Notes: generated by a model not told the origin, from the letters alone. Positions 1 to 8,802 are shown, counted from the stretch's first letter. The stretch is DNA of 64,000 bases from UBA2108 sp963925495 (GCA_963925495.1 CAWUST010000041.1:31846-95845); one strand, 5' to 3'. A program made the numbers and translations.

Positions 1-1418
1 TATCCGATGCCTACTGCTGCGTTAGCGCTGTATACAATTGGATTTAAATCACTTTTATCGTTAAAAGCCACTACACTATTCGTTTCAGAATTATAAACAT
101 TGCCCGAAACACTGGATAAAACACTCATGTTCATTCCGACGTTTACTGAAACAAAAAAGCGGTTAATTTGATATTCGTATCCTACATTCAAGGGAATAGT
201 TACATAATTAATTTTATAGGCAAATTTCTCATCCAATCCCTGAGTGTTAGAATGTGCAGTGAAGCCGGTGTCAGAAGTAGTTTCATAAACCGAATCGATT
301 TGATAAATTGGGGTTCGTTCAAAATACTTTTTTCCGTCACGAGTAACCGTTTTTATTTCATCTCCTAAAAATGTCTTATTTACTTCGGAAAGGTTTGTTT
401 CAGTTTCTATGTTCTCTTCTTCCCAGTTTGTAGTATGGCTGTAGTTTATGTTGTATTCCGCACGATGTTGTCTAATCATTAAGCCAGAATAAACTACTAA
501 TCCTTTCCATTTCATTCCTGCGTTTATTCCAACTTCATACAAATTGTTTCTGCCTTCTGTCAACGCTACATTTTTAATTTCTTCGCTGACATTAATATTT
601 AAATCTTCATCGTTGTCCAGTTTTTCTGACACTACACTTAATCCCACAAATAACTTAGCAGCCATTTTTAATTTTATACGTGATTTATATTTTCTATAAT
701 CGAAGGCCATGAGCTCCATGGAGTGACTTTGTGTTTCTAATTTTCTTGGATCAAGAAAAGCTAAACTCGTAAAAGTGCGTAGCTCTGATTTCTTATCTGA
801 TATTTCAATATTATTTAAAATCCCGGATGAAGTCCCGTCGACAGTTTCTAAACTTGTTGATGCTAGAATATTTCCCGTTTGTTCCGCTAATAATGAGGAT
901 TTAGGAATTGAGGAAATTGAAGTAGAAAACTGATTTTCTTTTTTTACTATTTGTAGAATTGATTCATCACCAGGATCTCTGTTAGAAGAGGCAACAAGGT
1001 TTTTAGGTAATAATGTTTTTTGGGTTGAGTTATCTGTTTTTTCTGGCTTTTGGTTGTCATTTTTAGAATTAATGTTGTCTTTAACAACTGCCATTTTCCG
1101 AACCTTTTGGTTGGACCTCCTTTCAGGTTCTATCTCATTAACAATTGACTTTTTCTCTTGTGAATTAGGGTTTACGCTTTCTGCTATAATATTTTTGGAG
1201 ATTTGGATTTCATTTTTGGAAGGTGTGTTAAAAAGAACCCCAGTAAGAGTAAGCCCTCCAACTAGTGCAAATGTTGCAGCTTTACTTAACCAAGATTTTG
1301 AATTCGTAACCGGTAAAGATTCGTCGAGTAAGGATTCCATTTTATCCCAGTTCGCAGCATTGTACGAAAAGTTGCCCGTACGAAAAGCACGTTTATATAA
1401 ATTTTCAATTTTACTCAT
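1..1418 (-). CDS. Putative anti-sigma/outer-membrane beta-barrel protein, 3' end outside window
   Basis: This frame is open from an ATG at 1416-1418 to the left edge, giving 472 codons with no stop, so the gene is incomplete here. Residues about 17-33 (FSYN..NWDKMESLLDE) form the short acidic cytoplasmic segment often seen next to Bacteroidota ECF sigma factors. A single hydrophobic helix follows at about 43-63, then a long Ser/Lys/Asn-rich linker. From about residue 235 onward alternating aromatic/polar strands (KLFVGLSVV, GMKWKGLVVYSGL, VTIPLNVGYEYQI, FFVSVNVGMN) look like a PorT/OmpA-type barrel. It starts 3 bases after the stop of the ECF sigma gene, so the two are co-transcribed and probably translationally coupled. 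I infer an anti-sigma or sensor role; this is not shown by sequence. An ordinary secreted barrel protein with a signal anchor is the alternative. Confidence 0.75.
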   Translation of the reverse strand, partial: MSKIENLYKRAFRTGNFSYNAANWDKMESLLDESLPVTNSKSWLSKAATFALVGGLTLTGVLFNTPSKNEIQISKNIIAESVNPNSQEKKSIVNEIEPERRSNQKVRKMAVVKDNINSKNDNQKPEKTDNSTQKTLLPKNLVASSNRDPGDESILQIVKKENQFSTSISSIPKSSLLAEQTGNILASTSLETVDGTSSGILNNIEISDKKSELRTFTSLAFLDPRKLETQSHSMELMAFDYRKYKSRIKLKMAAKLFVGLSVVSEKLDNDEDLNINVSEEIKNVALTEGRNNLYEVGINAGMKWKGLVVYSGLMIRQHRAEYNINYSHTTNWEEENIETETNLSEVNKTFLGDEIKTVTRDGKKYFERTPIYQIDSVYETTSDTGFTAHSNTQGLDEKFAYKINYVTIPLNVGYEYQINRFFVSVNVGMNMSVLSSVSGNVYNSETNSVVAFNDKSDLNPIVYSANAAVGIG

Positions 1419-1421
1419 AGT

Positions 1422-1997
1422 CTAAAGTGCAACTTTACGGGTAATATTGAACCTTTCTTTCAATTTGGTTCTTAGGATTTTACGGGCATTATTTAAATGC
1501 CATTTGGATGTGCCTTCTGAAATATTTAGAATGCCACCAATTTCTGAATGAGTATAACCTTCTAGTATGTATAGTTGAAATACTTCTTGAGAGCTATTTG
1601 GGAGTTCAGATAAAAGAATTCGAAGATTTTGAATAGAAATACCAACTCCTTCTTCATCAATTTCGTCATCATCAATAGGTAATAAAAAATCTAGAAATGA
1701 CTCAGATTCTATAGGCACTAGTTTTGGTTTGTTTTTGTGTTTTCTGTAATCGTTGATGCAACAGTTAATGGTTATTCTTTTTATCCAAGCTTCAAATGGA
1801 ACGTCCTTGTTGAGGTCTTTTAAGTTGGTCAATATTTTTAAAAACGCATCGTTTAAGATTGCAACTCCGTCTTCTTGGTTGTGTTTGTATCTCATGCAGA
1901 TACCCATAAGCGGCCGAAAAACCAACTTGTAAAGTTCTTGCTGAGCCATTCTATCGTTTTTAACACAGGCCTTTATTATTCTTGGAGCTACTTTCAT
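1422..1997 (-). CDS. RNA polymerase sigma factor, ECF subfamily
   Basis: This 191-residue protein has sigma-70 region 2 (about 20-90, with FRPLMGICMRY, AILNDAFLKIL and PFEAWIKRITINCCINDYRK, the -10 recognition helix) and region 4 (about 125-180, with LPNSSQEVFQLYILEGYTH, SEIGGIL and the recognition helix SEGTSKWHLNNARK). Length and lack of regions 1 and 3 fit the ECF group. It should direct RNA polymerase to a small stress or envelope regulon. It lies 4 bases downstream of a T9SS cargo gene and 3 bases upstream of the membrane/barrel protein, so all three form one operon. The downstream partner is the natural candidate for its anti-sigma factor. No promoter resembling an ECF target was identified. 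Confidence 0.93.
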   Translation of the reverse strand: MKVAPRIIKACVKNDRMAQQELYKLVFRPLMGICMRYKHNQEDGVAILNDAFLKILTNLKDLNKDVPFEAWIKRITINCCINDYRKHKNKPKLVPIESESFLDFLLPIDDDEIDEEGVGISIQNLRILLSELPNSSQEVFQLYILEGYTHSEIGGILNISEGTSKWHLNNARKILRTKLKERFNITRKVAL

Positions 1998-2001
1998 ATA
2001 C

Positions 2002-3513
2002 CTAGTTTTTAATCATACGCTGAATAGAAGTTTCTGTTTCTGTTTTTACTTTTATGAGATAAATTCCTTTCGGTAAATCCGAAGTTTCAATTTTATTTTC
2101 GGAAGATATAATTACGGTTTTCATGAGTTTTCCCAAGATTGAAATAATTTGAACTTCTGCACTTCTTTCTTCTTCTAAGTTAAGACGTATAAAGTTAACG
2201 AAAGGATTGGGATATAATCCTAAGGTATTTTGTGAAACAGCTGTTTCCGTTTGTGAAGTTGTACTTGAGCCAATGGCATAATCGGTAACAACAATATTTT
2301 CAAGAGTTAAGCTAACGATATTGTTTTCGAGTTTTGCTTTTATTGGTATCGTCAATTTCCCAGGATCATCTACCCAAATATAATAGTCACCAGCTGATAA
2401 TCTATTAAAATTATAGTTTCCATTTTCATCGGCAAACGTATAGGAGACAGGTTCACTGTCCATAGAAAGTAAGAGAACAGCCGGTTGTTTTTGGGACAAT
2501 CCTTTTGCGTTTTCAACAACAATTTTTCCTTTAATAGACTTATCACCAATGATCTGAAAATTTTGTGTCATTGGTATATTCTTTCTCACTTGATTTTCAA
2601 GTTGTACAAAATTAATAATTGGATCATCATCCCAAAAAGTTGCTCCATTGGTATAGGTTGGAAACATAAAGGAATGTTCAGATACAGGTAAAGCTTTTAT
2701 TAAATATTGGTCCGTGTCGTTTAAAAAAAACTCGTACCCACCTCCTAAACTTGTTAATGTAGAATTAGTAAAAACCAATTCTTTTTTTGCTCTGTCAAAA
2801 ACATAAAGTAATAATTTAACAGCTTCTTTTCTGGTGGTGTTTTTTCCATCCATAACCTGCCCTGTAAGCAAAGTTGCTCCAGGAGATTTACATTTCACAA
2901 AACTTAAATTTAATGTATCGCCATCCTTAAAATCAACTGAATTATAAATATAAGGTCCAGTACAATCCTTAACTCTAGCGTACATAGTTCCAGAATTATT
3001 TGTGCCAACTCCCATAAAGGATTCGAAATGACCATTTGAATCCGTTTGTAAAAGCTCTAAAATGGTATGGAAATTATTGAGGGATAATTCAATTAGAGCT
3101 CCTCGAGCAGGAATTTTCTTGTAATATACATTTCCAGTTAAATAGGTTCTGAAATTGCTTTTGCACAATTCGAAATTAGAGACAATTAATTGCTGATTTG
3201 TTGCATAAAATACAATGTTACTAATGGTGTCTTCAACACAATCAACAGTGCTTATCGTCACATAGCCGCTATTGAAAGGCACATCCAAAATTACATCGTA
3301 AAGGCCTTTTTCATTGGTATAAATTATAGTGTCATTACCAAAACAACTAACGTAAACTTTGGTTTCTGGTTTGATTCTATTTTCCTCTTTAATTACACCA
3401 AACACCTCTAAAGGCGATGAAATAACTGTTGCAGGAGCCAACAACAGAAATGCCAAAAGGCCATTAATAAAAATTTTATTTAAGTTCAATTTTTCTCTCA
3501 AGATTGCAATCAT
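2002..3513 (-). CDS. Secreted protein with T9SS type A sorting domain
   Basis: The 503-residue product has an N-terminal signal peptide (hydrophobic stretch about 14-32, ending VISS). Several carboxypeptidase-regulatory/SdrD-like beta-sandwich units follow, suggested by recurring patterns such as ENGNYNFNRLSAGDYYIW and SNGHFESFMG. The last 75 residues are a type IX secretion C-terminal sorting domain: LGLYPNPFVNFIRL, then VQIISILGKLMKT and SDLPKGIYLIKVKT. It is therefore exported to the periplasm by Sec, carried across the outer membrane by T9SS and anchored or released at the surface. It is the first gene of the operon with the ECF sigma factor, so its production may be autoregulated with that sigma. 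The substrate or ligand is unknown. Confidence 0.88.
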   Translation of the reverse strand: MIAILREKLNLNKIFINGLLAFLLLAPATVISSPLEVFGVIKEENRIKPETKVYVSCFGNDTIIYTNEKGLYDVILDVPFNSGYVTISTVDCVEDTISNIVFYATNQQLIVSNFELCKSNFRTYLTGNVYYKKIPARGALIELSLNNFHTILELLQTDSNGHFESFMGVGTNNSGTMYARVKDCTGPYIYNSVDFKDGDTLNLSFVKCKSPGATLLTGQVMDGKNTTRKEAVKLLLYVFDRAKKELVFTNSTLTSLGGGYEFFLNDTDQYLIKALPVSEHSFMFPTYTNGATFWDDDPIINFVQLENQVRKNIPMTQNFQIIGDKSIKGKIVVENAKGLSQKQPAVLLLSMDSEPVSYTFADENGNYNFNRLSAGDYYIWVDDPGKLTIPIKAKLENNIVSLTLENIVVTDYAIGSSTTSQTETAVSQNTLGLYPNPFVNFIRLNLEEERSAEVQIISILGKLMKTVIISSENKIETSDLPKGIYLIKVKTETETSIQRMIKN

Positions 3514-3890
3514 TCTTCTCCCGAACAGTATATTATAAAACTAACCTAGGTCAAGTAGGTAAATATAACATAAAAATTATTAATTGGTTGGGTTTAGTTG
3601 TCGAAACCAATGCTCAGGCCAACCCAGAAGTAAAAATGAATTGGTATATGAGCACCTTTTATTTTGGTATTTCCATTTTCCATTCTTGTTAAAAAGCCTC
3701 GGCTGTGCCAATAGTATTTTCATTGCAAATGGTTTTAAACTATTTCCGTCAGATGCTATTGAATTGGTTTATATGTAGTTAAATGAGAGCATTGGTGATT
3801 TGAGTTCATTTAGATGGTTAGAATACTTGACTTTGAGACAGGAGGGAGACTTCCTGACTTTGCGCCTAAGTAACTTGAAAAGTTAGGGTA
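3514..3890. other. Intergenic region, no supported gene
   Basis: About 380 bases between the T9SS-cargo operon and the YceI-like gene. Short open frames exist on both strands but none has a recognisable domain, a plausible signal peptide or a good start. No convincing TAnnTTTG element was found just before 3513. The region should hold the promoter of the sigma operon and the 3' end of the transcript from the YceI-like gene. Confidence 0.5.
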
Positions 3891-3915
3891 AATGTGAAAG
3901 ATTATATTTCACATT
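3891..3915 (-). repeat. Perfect 9-bp inverted repeat over a stop codon
   Basis: AATGTGAAA at 3891-3899 and TTTCACATT at 3907-3915 are perfect complements separated by 7 bases. The right arm contains the stop codon of the YceI-like gene. No T tract follows on the minus strand, so it is not a typical intrinsic terminator. It may be a transcript-end hairpin or a protein-binding palindrome. Confidence 0.5.
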
Positions 3916-4456
3916 AATAAGTAATGATCAAATTTTGCGTAAACCGGACAATTAATTCACCCTCCAAATTAGGAAAGATTTCATCCAATTTAAAGTCAGA
4001 AATACTAATTCTCCCTTTTCCTGAAATTTCCATAACATTTCTATTTGTTGTTTTTTTATTAGAAATAATTAAGTACAACATTACATTTTGGGTAACATTA
4101 TTTATGGTAGCTCTAGTTTGAAGTTCAACGGTTTCGTTGTAATTACTGTGATATTCCAGAGAGCTTGCATCCAATTCTGCTACAAACACAAAATCCTCTA
4201 AAAGGCAATCATATAGTTGTTGGTCAAATTCAATGTTGTCTGTTTTAATAGTGTGAGGATCGATCGTCACTTCCATTTTCTGGTCTTGCACCGGATACTC
4301 AATGTGCATTTCTTTGGAAGTTCCGTTAATTTGGATTCCGTTTTTTGTATAAAGCTGCATATCCGTATGAATTACTCCGCTTTGGGAATATTGTTGAGCC
4401 AAGGAAATGGAACAAATGAATAATGTTAAAAATGTTATTAATGACGCTTTCAGCAT
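3914..4456 (-). CDS. Exported YceI-like protein
   Basis: This 180-residue protein starts with a Sec signal peptide (MLKASLITFLTLFICSISLAQ, cleavage probably near residue 20). The mature part shows YceI-like lipocalin-type features: alternating beta strands, an ISGKGRISISDFKLDEIFP segment close to the family pattern in which a final strand pair precedes the C-terminus, and MEVTIDPHTIKTDN, resembling the central strand pair. YceI proteins bind polyisoprenoids or similar lipids in the periplasm. The match is by pattern only and the function is inferred. It is transcribed alone, separated from the BamA-like gene by 73 bases. A near match to a -7 element (TACTTTTA) lies about 5 bases upstream of the ATG. 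Confidence 0.6.
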   Translation of the reverse strand: MLKASLITFLTLFICSISLAQQYSQSGVIHTDMQLYTKNGIQINGTSKEMHIEYPVQDQKMEVTIDPHTIKTDNIEFDQQLYDCLLEDFVFVAELDASSLEYHSNYNETVELQTRATINNVTQNVMLYLIISNKKTTNRNVMEISGKGRISISDFKLDEIFPNLEGELIVRFTQNLIITY

Positions 4457-4529
4457 GATGTAAAAGTAGGGGTTTTTATAATTGAGTTATTTTACCTTGT
4501 TAAGATAATAAGATTTCTAATGAAATAGT

Positions 4530-5699
4530 TTAAAATGCCTCACTAAAGTTGAAATAAAACCCAGTTGAATTGTATCCTACTCCATAATCTAGTCTGAGAT
4601 TTAAACGGGGTTGAAGCTCATACCTTACCCCAATTCCAGCATTTGGCATCCAATAAGTAAATTCTTTTAAAGTTGGCGAAACAGACCCAGTTCCCACCCA
4701 CAGTACTGCACCGATCTTGCTTAGTTCCTTACTTTTAATTTTATTGAATTTATGCCGCCATTCTACTATTCCAAATATCATATTTCGGTCTCTGTATTGC
4801 CCCCAATAATAACCCCGTAAGTCAAATGGAGAACCTACCATTGACATTTCACCGTATGGAACACTTCCCAAGCTAACTCTGCTTTTTAACTGTAAAGTGA
4901 GTGTTTTTGCTTTGCCAAAAAGAGGAATATATTTTCTGAAATCCAATTGGAGGTATGAATATTCATTGTCGCTTTTCAAATAGTCACCATAGTAGTATGC
5001 GTTTAGTTGTAATAAAGTCCCTTTGTATGCGTTGACAGGAACATCACGGGAGTCAAATTTTAAAATTACACCTAGGCCGTTATTGTTGTTTTGAGTTCCA
5101 AAATGTATAATATTAGGATCAGAATTTTGTTGCTGAGTTAACTCACTCATAGTGGTATTGTTAATGTCCAATCCAATTCCTAAAAACATATTTTTTCTGA
5201 ATTGCCAATTTACTTCGGGGTTAATAAGAAGCCATTTTTTGGTGTAGGCACTTGTAGTATCACTTCGATGGGTAGTTTGAGCCTTTTTATATCCAACACC
5301 CCAATAATGATCTGGCATTAATCTTAAAATGAAGGCTCCGTTTATTTGAATCTTATTCTTTTTCCAAAATGAAGTAAGACTCGACTGAAAAATTAAAGCT
5401 CCCGTATTACTCATGCCGACTGTGGCGGGCAAAAAAGAACGTTGTAATGAAGTGTCAGACTTTTTAGTGCGAAAAGAAATAATTGCACCACCGGCAACCA
5501 TGAATCCGAATTCTGGTGCATAAACAGGGGCACCAACTGGAGAGACAATAGTTTTTCCTACCGCTATTTTGTGATTTTTTATAGAGTCTCTTTTAGCTTT
5601 TTTGCCTTTTCCTGAAGATGGGAAATTTGTTGCTGAAGCTAATAGGCAGAACCCAATCAAAAAGGATGCAACACAAAACAGGATCACCCTACTAATCAA
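4530..5699 (-). CDS. BamA/Omp85-type outer membrane barrel protein without POTRA domains
   Basis: This 389-residue protein has a signal peptide (MISRVILFCVASFLIGFCLLA) and a 16-strand-type barrel resembling the Bac_surface_Ag domain. Typical pieces are GLGVILKFDSRDVPVNAYKGTLL, SYLQLDFRKYIPL, the GEMSMVGSPFDLRGYYWGQYRDR loop equivalent to the conserved lid-loop region, and a terminal Phe after alternating residues (FYFNFSEAF), the C-terminal signal for the BAM machine. POTRA domains are missing; only about 60 residues precede the barrel, so it is unlikely to be the main BamA insertase. Similar stand-alone barrels are common in Bacteroidota with unknown substrates. It starts 8 bases after the CDGSH protein stop and is probably co-transcribed with it. 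Confidence 0.8.
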   Translation of the reverse strand: MISRVILFCVASFLIGFCLLASATNFPSSGKGKKAKRDSIKNHKIAVGKTIVSPVGAPVYAPEFGFMVAGGAIISFRTKKSDTSLQRSFLPATVGMSNTGALIFQSSLTSFWKKNKIQINGAFILRLMPDHYWGVGYKKAQTTHRSDTTSAYTKKWLLINPEVNWQFRKNMFLGIGLDINNTTMSELTQQQNSDPNIIHFGTQNNNNGLGVILKFDSRDVPVNAYKGTLLQLNAYYYGDYLKSDNEYSYLQLDFRKYIPLFGKAKTLTLQLKSRVSLGSVPYGEMSMVGSPFDLRGYYWGQYRDRNMIFGIVEWRHKFNKIKSKELSKIGAVLWVGTGSVSPTLKEFTYWMPNAGIGVRYELQPRLNLRLDYGVGYNSTGFYFNFSEAF

Positions 5700-5707
5700 T
5701 TTGATAA

Positions 5708-6166
5708 TTATAGGTTACTATGCGACCCATCACAATAAGGAGGGTTTGACGTTTGTTTACACAGGCAAAGTGCAACTGTCTTTGTATCTTCTAGTTTGAA
5801 TACATTTGGAGCCATTCCGGCACCTTTATGAGAACCATCGCAAAAAGGTTGTTTATCGCTTTTACCGCAGGAACACCACGCATAATTTTTGTCTTTTTCA
5901 AGCTCAATTAAAGTTGGTGAATTTCCCGCAACAACTGGCTTGCTTTCAGGCTCTTTTTGCTCTCCTTTTATCGAATAACTTAAGGCTCCCGATGGACATT
6001 TGTCTATTTGAGCTGCTATTTTTTCTTCACTAGCCCCGTTTACGTCAATCCAGGGTTTGTTTTTGGGATCAAAAACTGAAGATAATTCATTGGCACATAC
6101 AGCAGAATGGATACACTTTTCTGGCTCCCAACCGATATCTAATTTTTCGGTAAAGTACTTTTTCAT
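5708..6166 (-). CDS. YjdI-type 4Fe-4S domain fused to two CDGSH iron-sulfur motifs
   Basis: The 152-residue protein combines two families. Residues 1-65 match the YjdI/Fer4_19 mono-cluster domain (IGWEPEKCIHSAVCANEL and DKCPSGALSY). Residues about 95-150 hold two CDGSH motifs with full ligand sets: CSCGKSDKQPFCDGSH and CLCKQTSNPPYCDGSH, each three Cys and one His for a 2Fe-2S cluster. It lacks signal or membrane segments and should be cytoplasmic. A role in iron-sulfur or redox homeostasis is inferred from family membership. The ATG at 6164-6166 is preceded by a near-consensus -7 element (TAATTTCG). It leads a two-gene unit with the barrel protein, an unexplained pairing of a cytoplasmic iron-sulfur protein with an outer membrane barrel. 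Confidence 0.9.
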   Translation of the reverse strand: MKKYFTEKLDIGWEPEKCIHSAVCANELSSVFDPKNKPWIDVNGASEEKIAAQIDKCPSGALSYSIKGEQKEPESKPVVAGNSPTLIELEKDKNYAWCSCGKSDKQPFCDGSHKGAGMAPNVFKLEDTKTVALCLCKQTSNPPYCDGSHSNL

Positions 6167-6287
6167 AACGTTTAATTTGCGAAATTAAAATTAATCTATT
6201 TCTTGTTAATTCTGATATTAACTCCGAATTAATGAAATTATAAAAGAAATGAATGAGCGATTTGCCTTTCCAGAAAGGTGTGTGAAT

Positions 6288-7391
6288 TTAGGCGATGGCC
6301 AAGTCAAAAATTCCACCTGGAAGTGATTTTACAACACCATTTAATTCCAAACCTAATAAGGTAACCGAAATAGAACTTACTGGAACCGAAAGCTTTCCGC
6401 TCATTTCATCTTTTCTTATTCTGGGTTCGTTTCGCAATAATTCTACAATTTTCTCTTCGTCTTCAGTAAGGTCTAAAGATAGTGCGAGCTGCTTTGGCTT
6501 AGCGTTGTTTTTTACATTTGTAGACCATCCCATGGCTTTTACGAATTGTTCTGGGTTGGAATATAGCCCAGCTCCATTTTCATAAATAAGTTTATTACAT
6601 CCAACTGAAAAAGGATCTTTAATTTTTCCAGGTACGGCAAATACATCACGATTATAATCTTGTCCCAATTGAGCAGTAATAAGAGCACCTCCACGTTCCT
6701 GAGATTCAACAACTAAAACAGCATCGGATAATCCTGCAACGACTCTATTTCTACGCGGGAAATTTTCCCTCTCCGGCTTTCCGCCAGAAACAAATTCTGT
6801 GAGCAAACCACCATTTTTCAACATTTCTCTTGCCTGATTTACGTGTGCCTTAGGATAAAGTTGGTCTAACCCGTGGGCAACAACTCCAACTGTAGGAATA
6901 TTGTTGTTTAACGCTGCCTGGTGGGAATAAATGTCAATTCCATAGGCCAAGCCTGAAACAATTATTACCGGATAATCTTTTAGATATTCTACAATTTCAT
7001 TGCAAACTTCCCTTCCATAAGGTGTTGCTTTTCGAGTTCCAACAATGCTTAAAACATAAGTTGAATCTAAGTCATAATCTCCTTTTTTAAATAGAATTAG
7101 AGGGTGGTCGGGGCAATGTAAAAGCCTTTTGGGATAATTCTTTTCTTGGTAATAAAGAACTTCAATTTTATTGGACTCAATAAACTCGAGTTCCTTTTCT
7201 ACTCGTTCAAAAACGTTATGTTTAACAATTGCGTTTATAACAAAATCACCAACTTCTGGTATTTTTAATAATCGACTTTTTTTTTCAGTGAAAACTGCTT
7301 CTGCGCTCCCACAATATCGAATAAGGTTTTTTGCTTTTATTGGTCCTATCCCCGAAACTAGGGACAAGGCTATTTCATAATAATAATTCAT
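6288..7391 (-). CDS. dprA: DNA-processing protein DprA
   Basis: The 367-residue protein has the full DprA layout. An N-terminal helix-hairpin-helix region (SLVSGIGPIKAKNLI, KIPEVGDFVI) is followed by the Rossmann-like LOG domain with SIVGTRKATPYGREV, VSGLAYGIDIYSHQAAL, RENFPRRNRVVAGLSDAVLVVES and GGALITAQLGQDYNRDVFAVPG. The C-terminal winged-helix domain spans about 300-365 (LTEDEEKIVELL, GVVKSLPGGIF). DprA protects incoming single-stranded DNA and loads RecA during natural transformation. It is the last gene of an apparent operon with two exported proteins of unknown function, starting 23 bases after the preceding stop. Confidence 0.96.
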   Translation of the reverse strand: MNYYYEIALSLVSGIGPIKAKNLIRYCGSAEAVFTEKKSRLLKIPEVGDFVINAIVKHNVFERVEKELEFIESNKIEVLYYQEKNYPKRLLHCPDHPLILFKKGDYDLDSTYVLSIVGTRKATPYGREVCNEIVEYLKDYPVIIVSGLAYGIDIYSHQAALNNNIPTVGVVAHGLDQLYPKAHVNQAREMLKNGGLLTEFVSGGKPERENFPRRNRVVAGLSDAVLVVESQERGGALITAQLGQDYNRDVFAVPGKIKDPFSVGCNKLIYENGAGLYSNPEQFVKAMGWSTNVKNNAKPKQLALSLDLTEDEEKIVELLRNEPRIRKDEMSGKLSVPVSSISVTLLGLELNGVVKSLPGGIFDLAIA

Positions 7392-7414
7392 TGGAGTTTG
7401 TTGGATAACGCATA

Positions 7415-7858
7415 CTATTCTTTAAATCCAAGAACAATGCTAACGCAACCACTTGGCGGTATGTCTGTAACTCTTTCTTGATCCTCCGGAATAACTACAT
7501 CAATGCGCAGGTCTTGGGTAGAGTTTACTCTGAAGTCCCAATAATTTGGGCTTTTACCCTCGCTTGAATAAAGTATTTCGCCATCATCATCTTTTACTCT
7601 AAAAAAAGCCCCTTCCCCTAGTATTGGATGTGTGCAAACCATTAGTCTGTATTCCAAAAGAGAATAAAAAGTCATGTTCATAGAGGCAGAGTCACCTTCA
7701 TACAATGTTGTTGAATTAATTTGACCATTGTTGGTGTATGGACTTAGAGCTGGAAGGCAATTTTTTTGCGTAAATCTTTTACATTGAGCATCAACCTGTG
7801 TAACCACCCCAATGGCAGTGAAAAAAAGGAAAATGGAAAGTGTGTTTTTTAATTTCAT
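7415..7858 (-). CDS. Exported protein of unknown function
   Basis: The product is 147 residues with a signal peptide (MKLKNTLSIFLFFTAIGVVTQVDAQ, cleavage after about residue 24). The mature protein is a small beta-rich domain with four cysteines (CKRF, KNC, VCTHP, SGCV) that could form two disulfides. I recognise no family. It starts 10 bases after the lipoprotein gene and ends 23 bases before dprA, so it is part of the same transcript. It is probably periplasmic or surface exposed. Confidence 0.8.
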   Translation of the reverse strand: MKLKNTLSIFLFFTAIGVVTQVDAQCKRFTQKNCLPALSPYTNNGQINSTTLYEGDSASMNMTFYSLLEYRLMVCTHPILGEGAFFRVKDDDGEILYSSEGKSPNYWDFRVNSTQDLRIDVVIPEDQERVTDIPPSGCVSIVLGFKE

Positions 7859-7868
7859 AACTAAACCA

Positions 7869-8777
7869 TTAAACGTATTTGTTTCTTATAATTATAGTTT
7901 GATCAATTATATCTTTTAGCAAAGTACCTGTGAATTTATAAACTTTCTTTTTGCCGACAACAGCAACCCCACCTTCATCAATGTTGGGTTCTACCCGAAC
8001 TCGTTCAACATCTATTTTGTCAAATAATTTTTCTAGAGTTTCCAAATCACTAATTATGTCAAGTAAATTTTTATCATCTCTAAAAGAAGATAAAAACTTT
8101 ATGAGTTGTTTCAAAGTAGCGCCTTGTTCTGCTATTCTTTCAGTCACGGGGTCGTCCATTTTTTCAGGATCAACCAAGTGGGTAGCAATATACAAACCTT
8201 CAATCCAACCTCCGGCGGCTATTAAACCTGCAACGCTTTCTCTGTCGTCGGCCTTTAATTCACTATTTGCTCTCCAATACGATTCTGTAAGATATTGAAG
8301 AACAGAATCTTCATCGGATATATTCTCATCGATTTTCCCAATAAGATCTTGGGTAAATACTTCACTCAACGATAACGCATCTGCCAATTTACTCATAGCA
8401 GAAAAGTAATCTATGCATGCTTGTTGCTGTTTAAATACATTGGCATAACTTAAATCAGCTACACAAATACCCATGACAATAGCCTTCCCTTTGGACGTTA
8501 TATGTTTGTCTAAATTTTCAACAGGATTCAAATATTTGCTATCGTAAATCGCTCCAGATTTTTTAAGAACCTTAGCCGTTTCCATAGGTGAAGGAAGTGA
8601 AAACAAAACAATCTTAGCCCTTTGGTATTGTACTTTTTCGCTGCGGCTTAGGTTAATTTCATCAGTTACATTTTCTTCAATAGAATCTGTGTTTTTGTTC
8701 GCGTTTTCATCAGCACATGATAATAAAACCAATACAGAAATACTCAGAATTCCTAATACTCTAAAACTTTTAATCAT
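7869..8777 (-). CDS. Putative lipoprotein of unknown function
   Basis: The 302-residue protein starts with a lipoprotein signal (hydrophobic stretch then LLSC at about 18-21), followed by an Asp/Asn/Glu-rich linker (ADENANKNTDSIEENVTDE). That linker resembles the acidic lipoprotein export signal that sends lipoproteins to the cell surface in Bacteroidota. The remainder is largely alpha-helical with no motif I can name (KVQYQRAKIVLFSLPSPMET, GLIAAGGWIEGLYIATHLV). It is the first gene of the lipoprotein, exported-protein, dprA unit. A perfect -7 element (TACATTTG) lies at 8803-8810, about 25 bases before the ATG. Confidence 0.82.
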   Translation of the reverse strand: MIKSFRVLGILSISVLVLLSCADENANKNTDSIEENVTDEINLSRSEKVQYQRAKIVLFSLPSPMETAKVLKKSGAIYDSKYLNPVENLDKHITSKGKAIVMGICVADLSYANVFKQQQACIDYFSAMSKLADALSLSEVFTQDLIGKIDENISDEDSVLQYLTESYWRANSELKADDRESVAGLIAAGGWIEGLYIATHLVDPEKMDDPVTERIAEQGATLKQLIKFLSSFRDDKNLLDIISDLETLEKLFDKIDVERVRVEPNIDEGGVAVVGKKKVYKFTGTLLKDIIDQTIIIRNKYV

Positions 8778-8802
8778 TTTGAAGGAGATTTTTAGATAGG
8801 AA

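Noticed and set aside
1054..1425. Plus-strand 123-codon frame at the left edge
   Set aside because: Antisense to the partial barrel protein, whose frame is open through the whole region and contains a sensible membrane helix and linker.
3584..3778. Short frames in the 3.5-3.9 kb gap
   Set aside because: No start context, signal or domain; composition no different from random AT-rich sequence.
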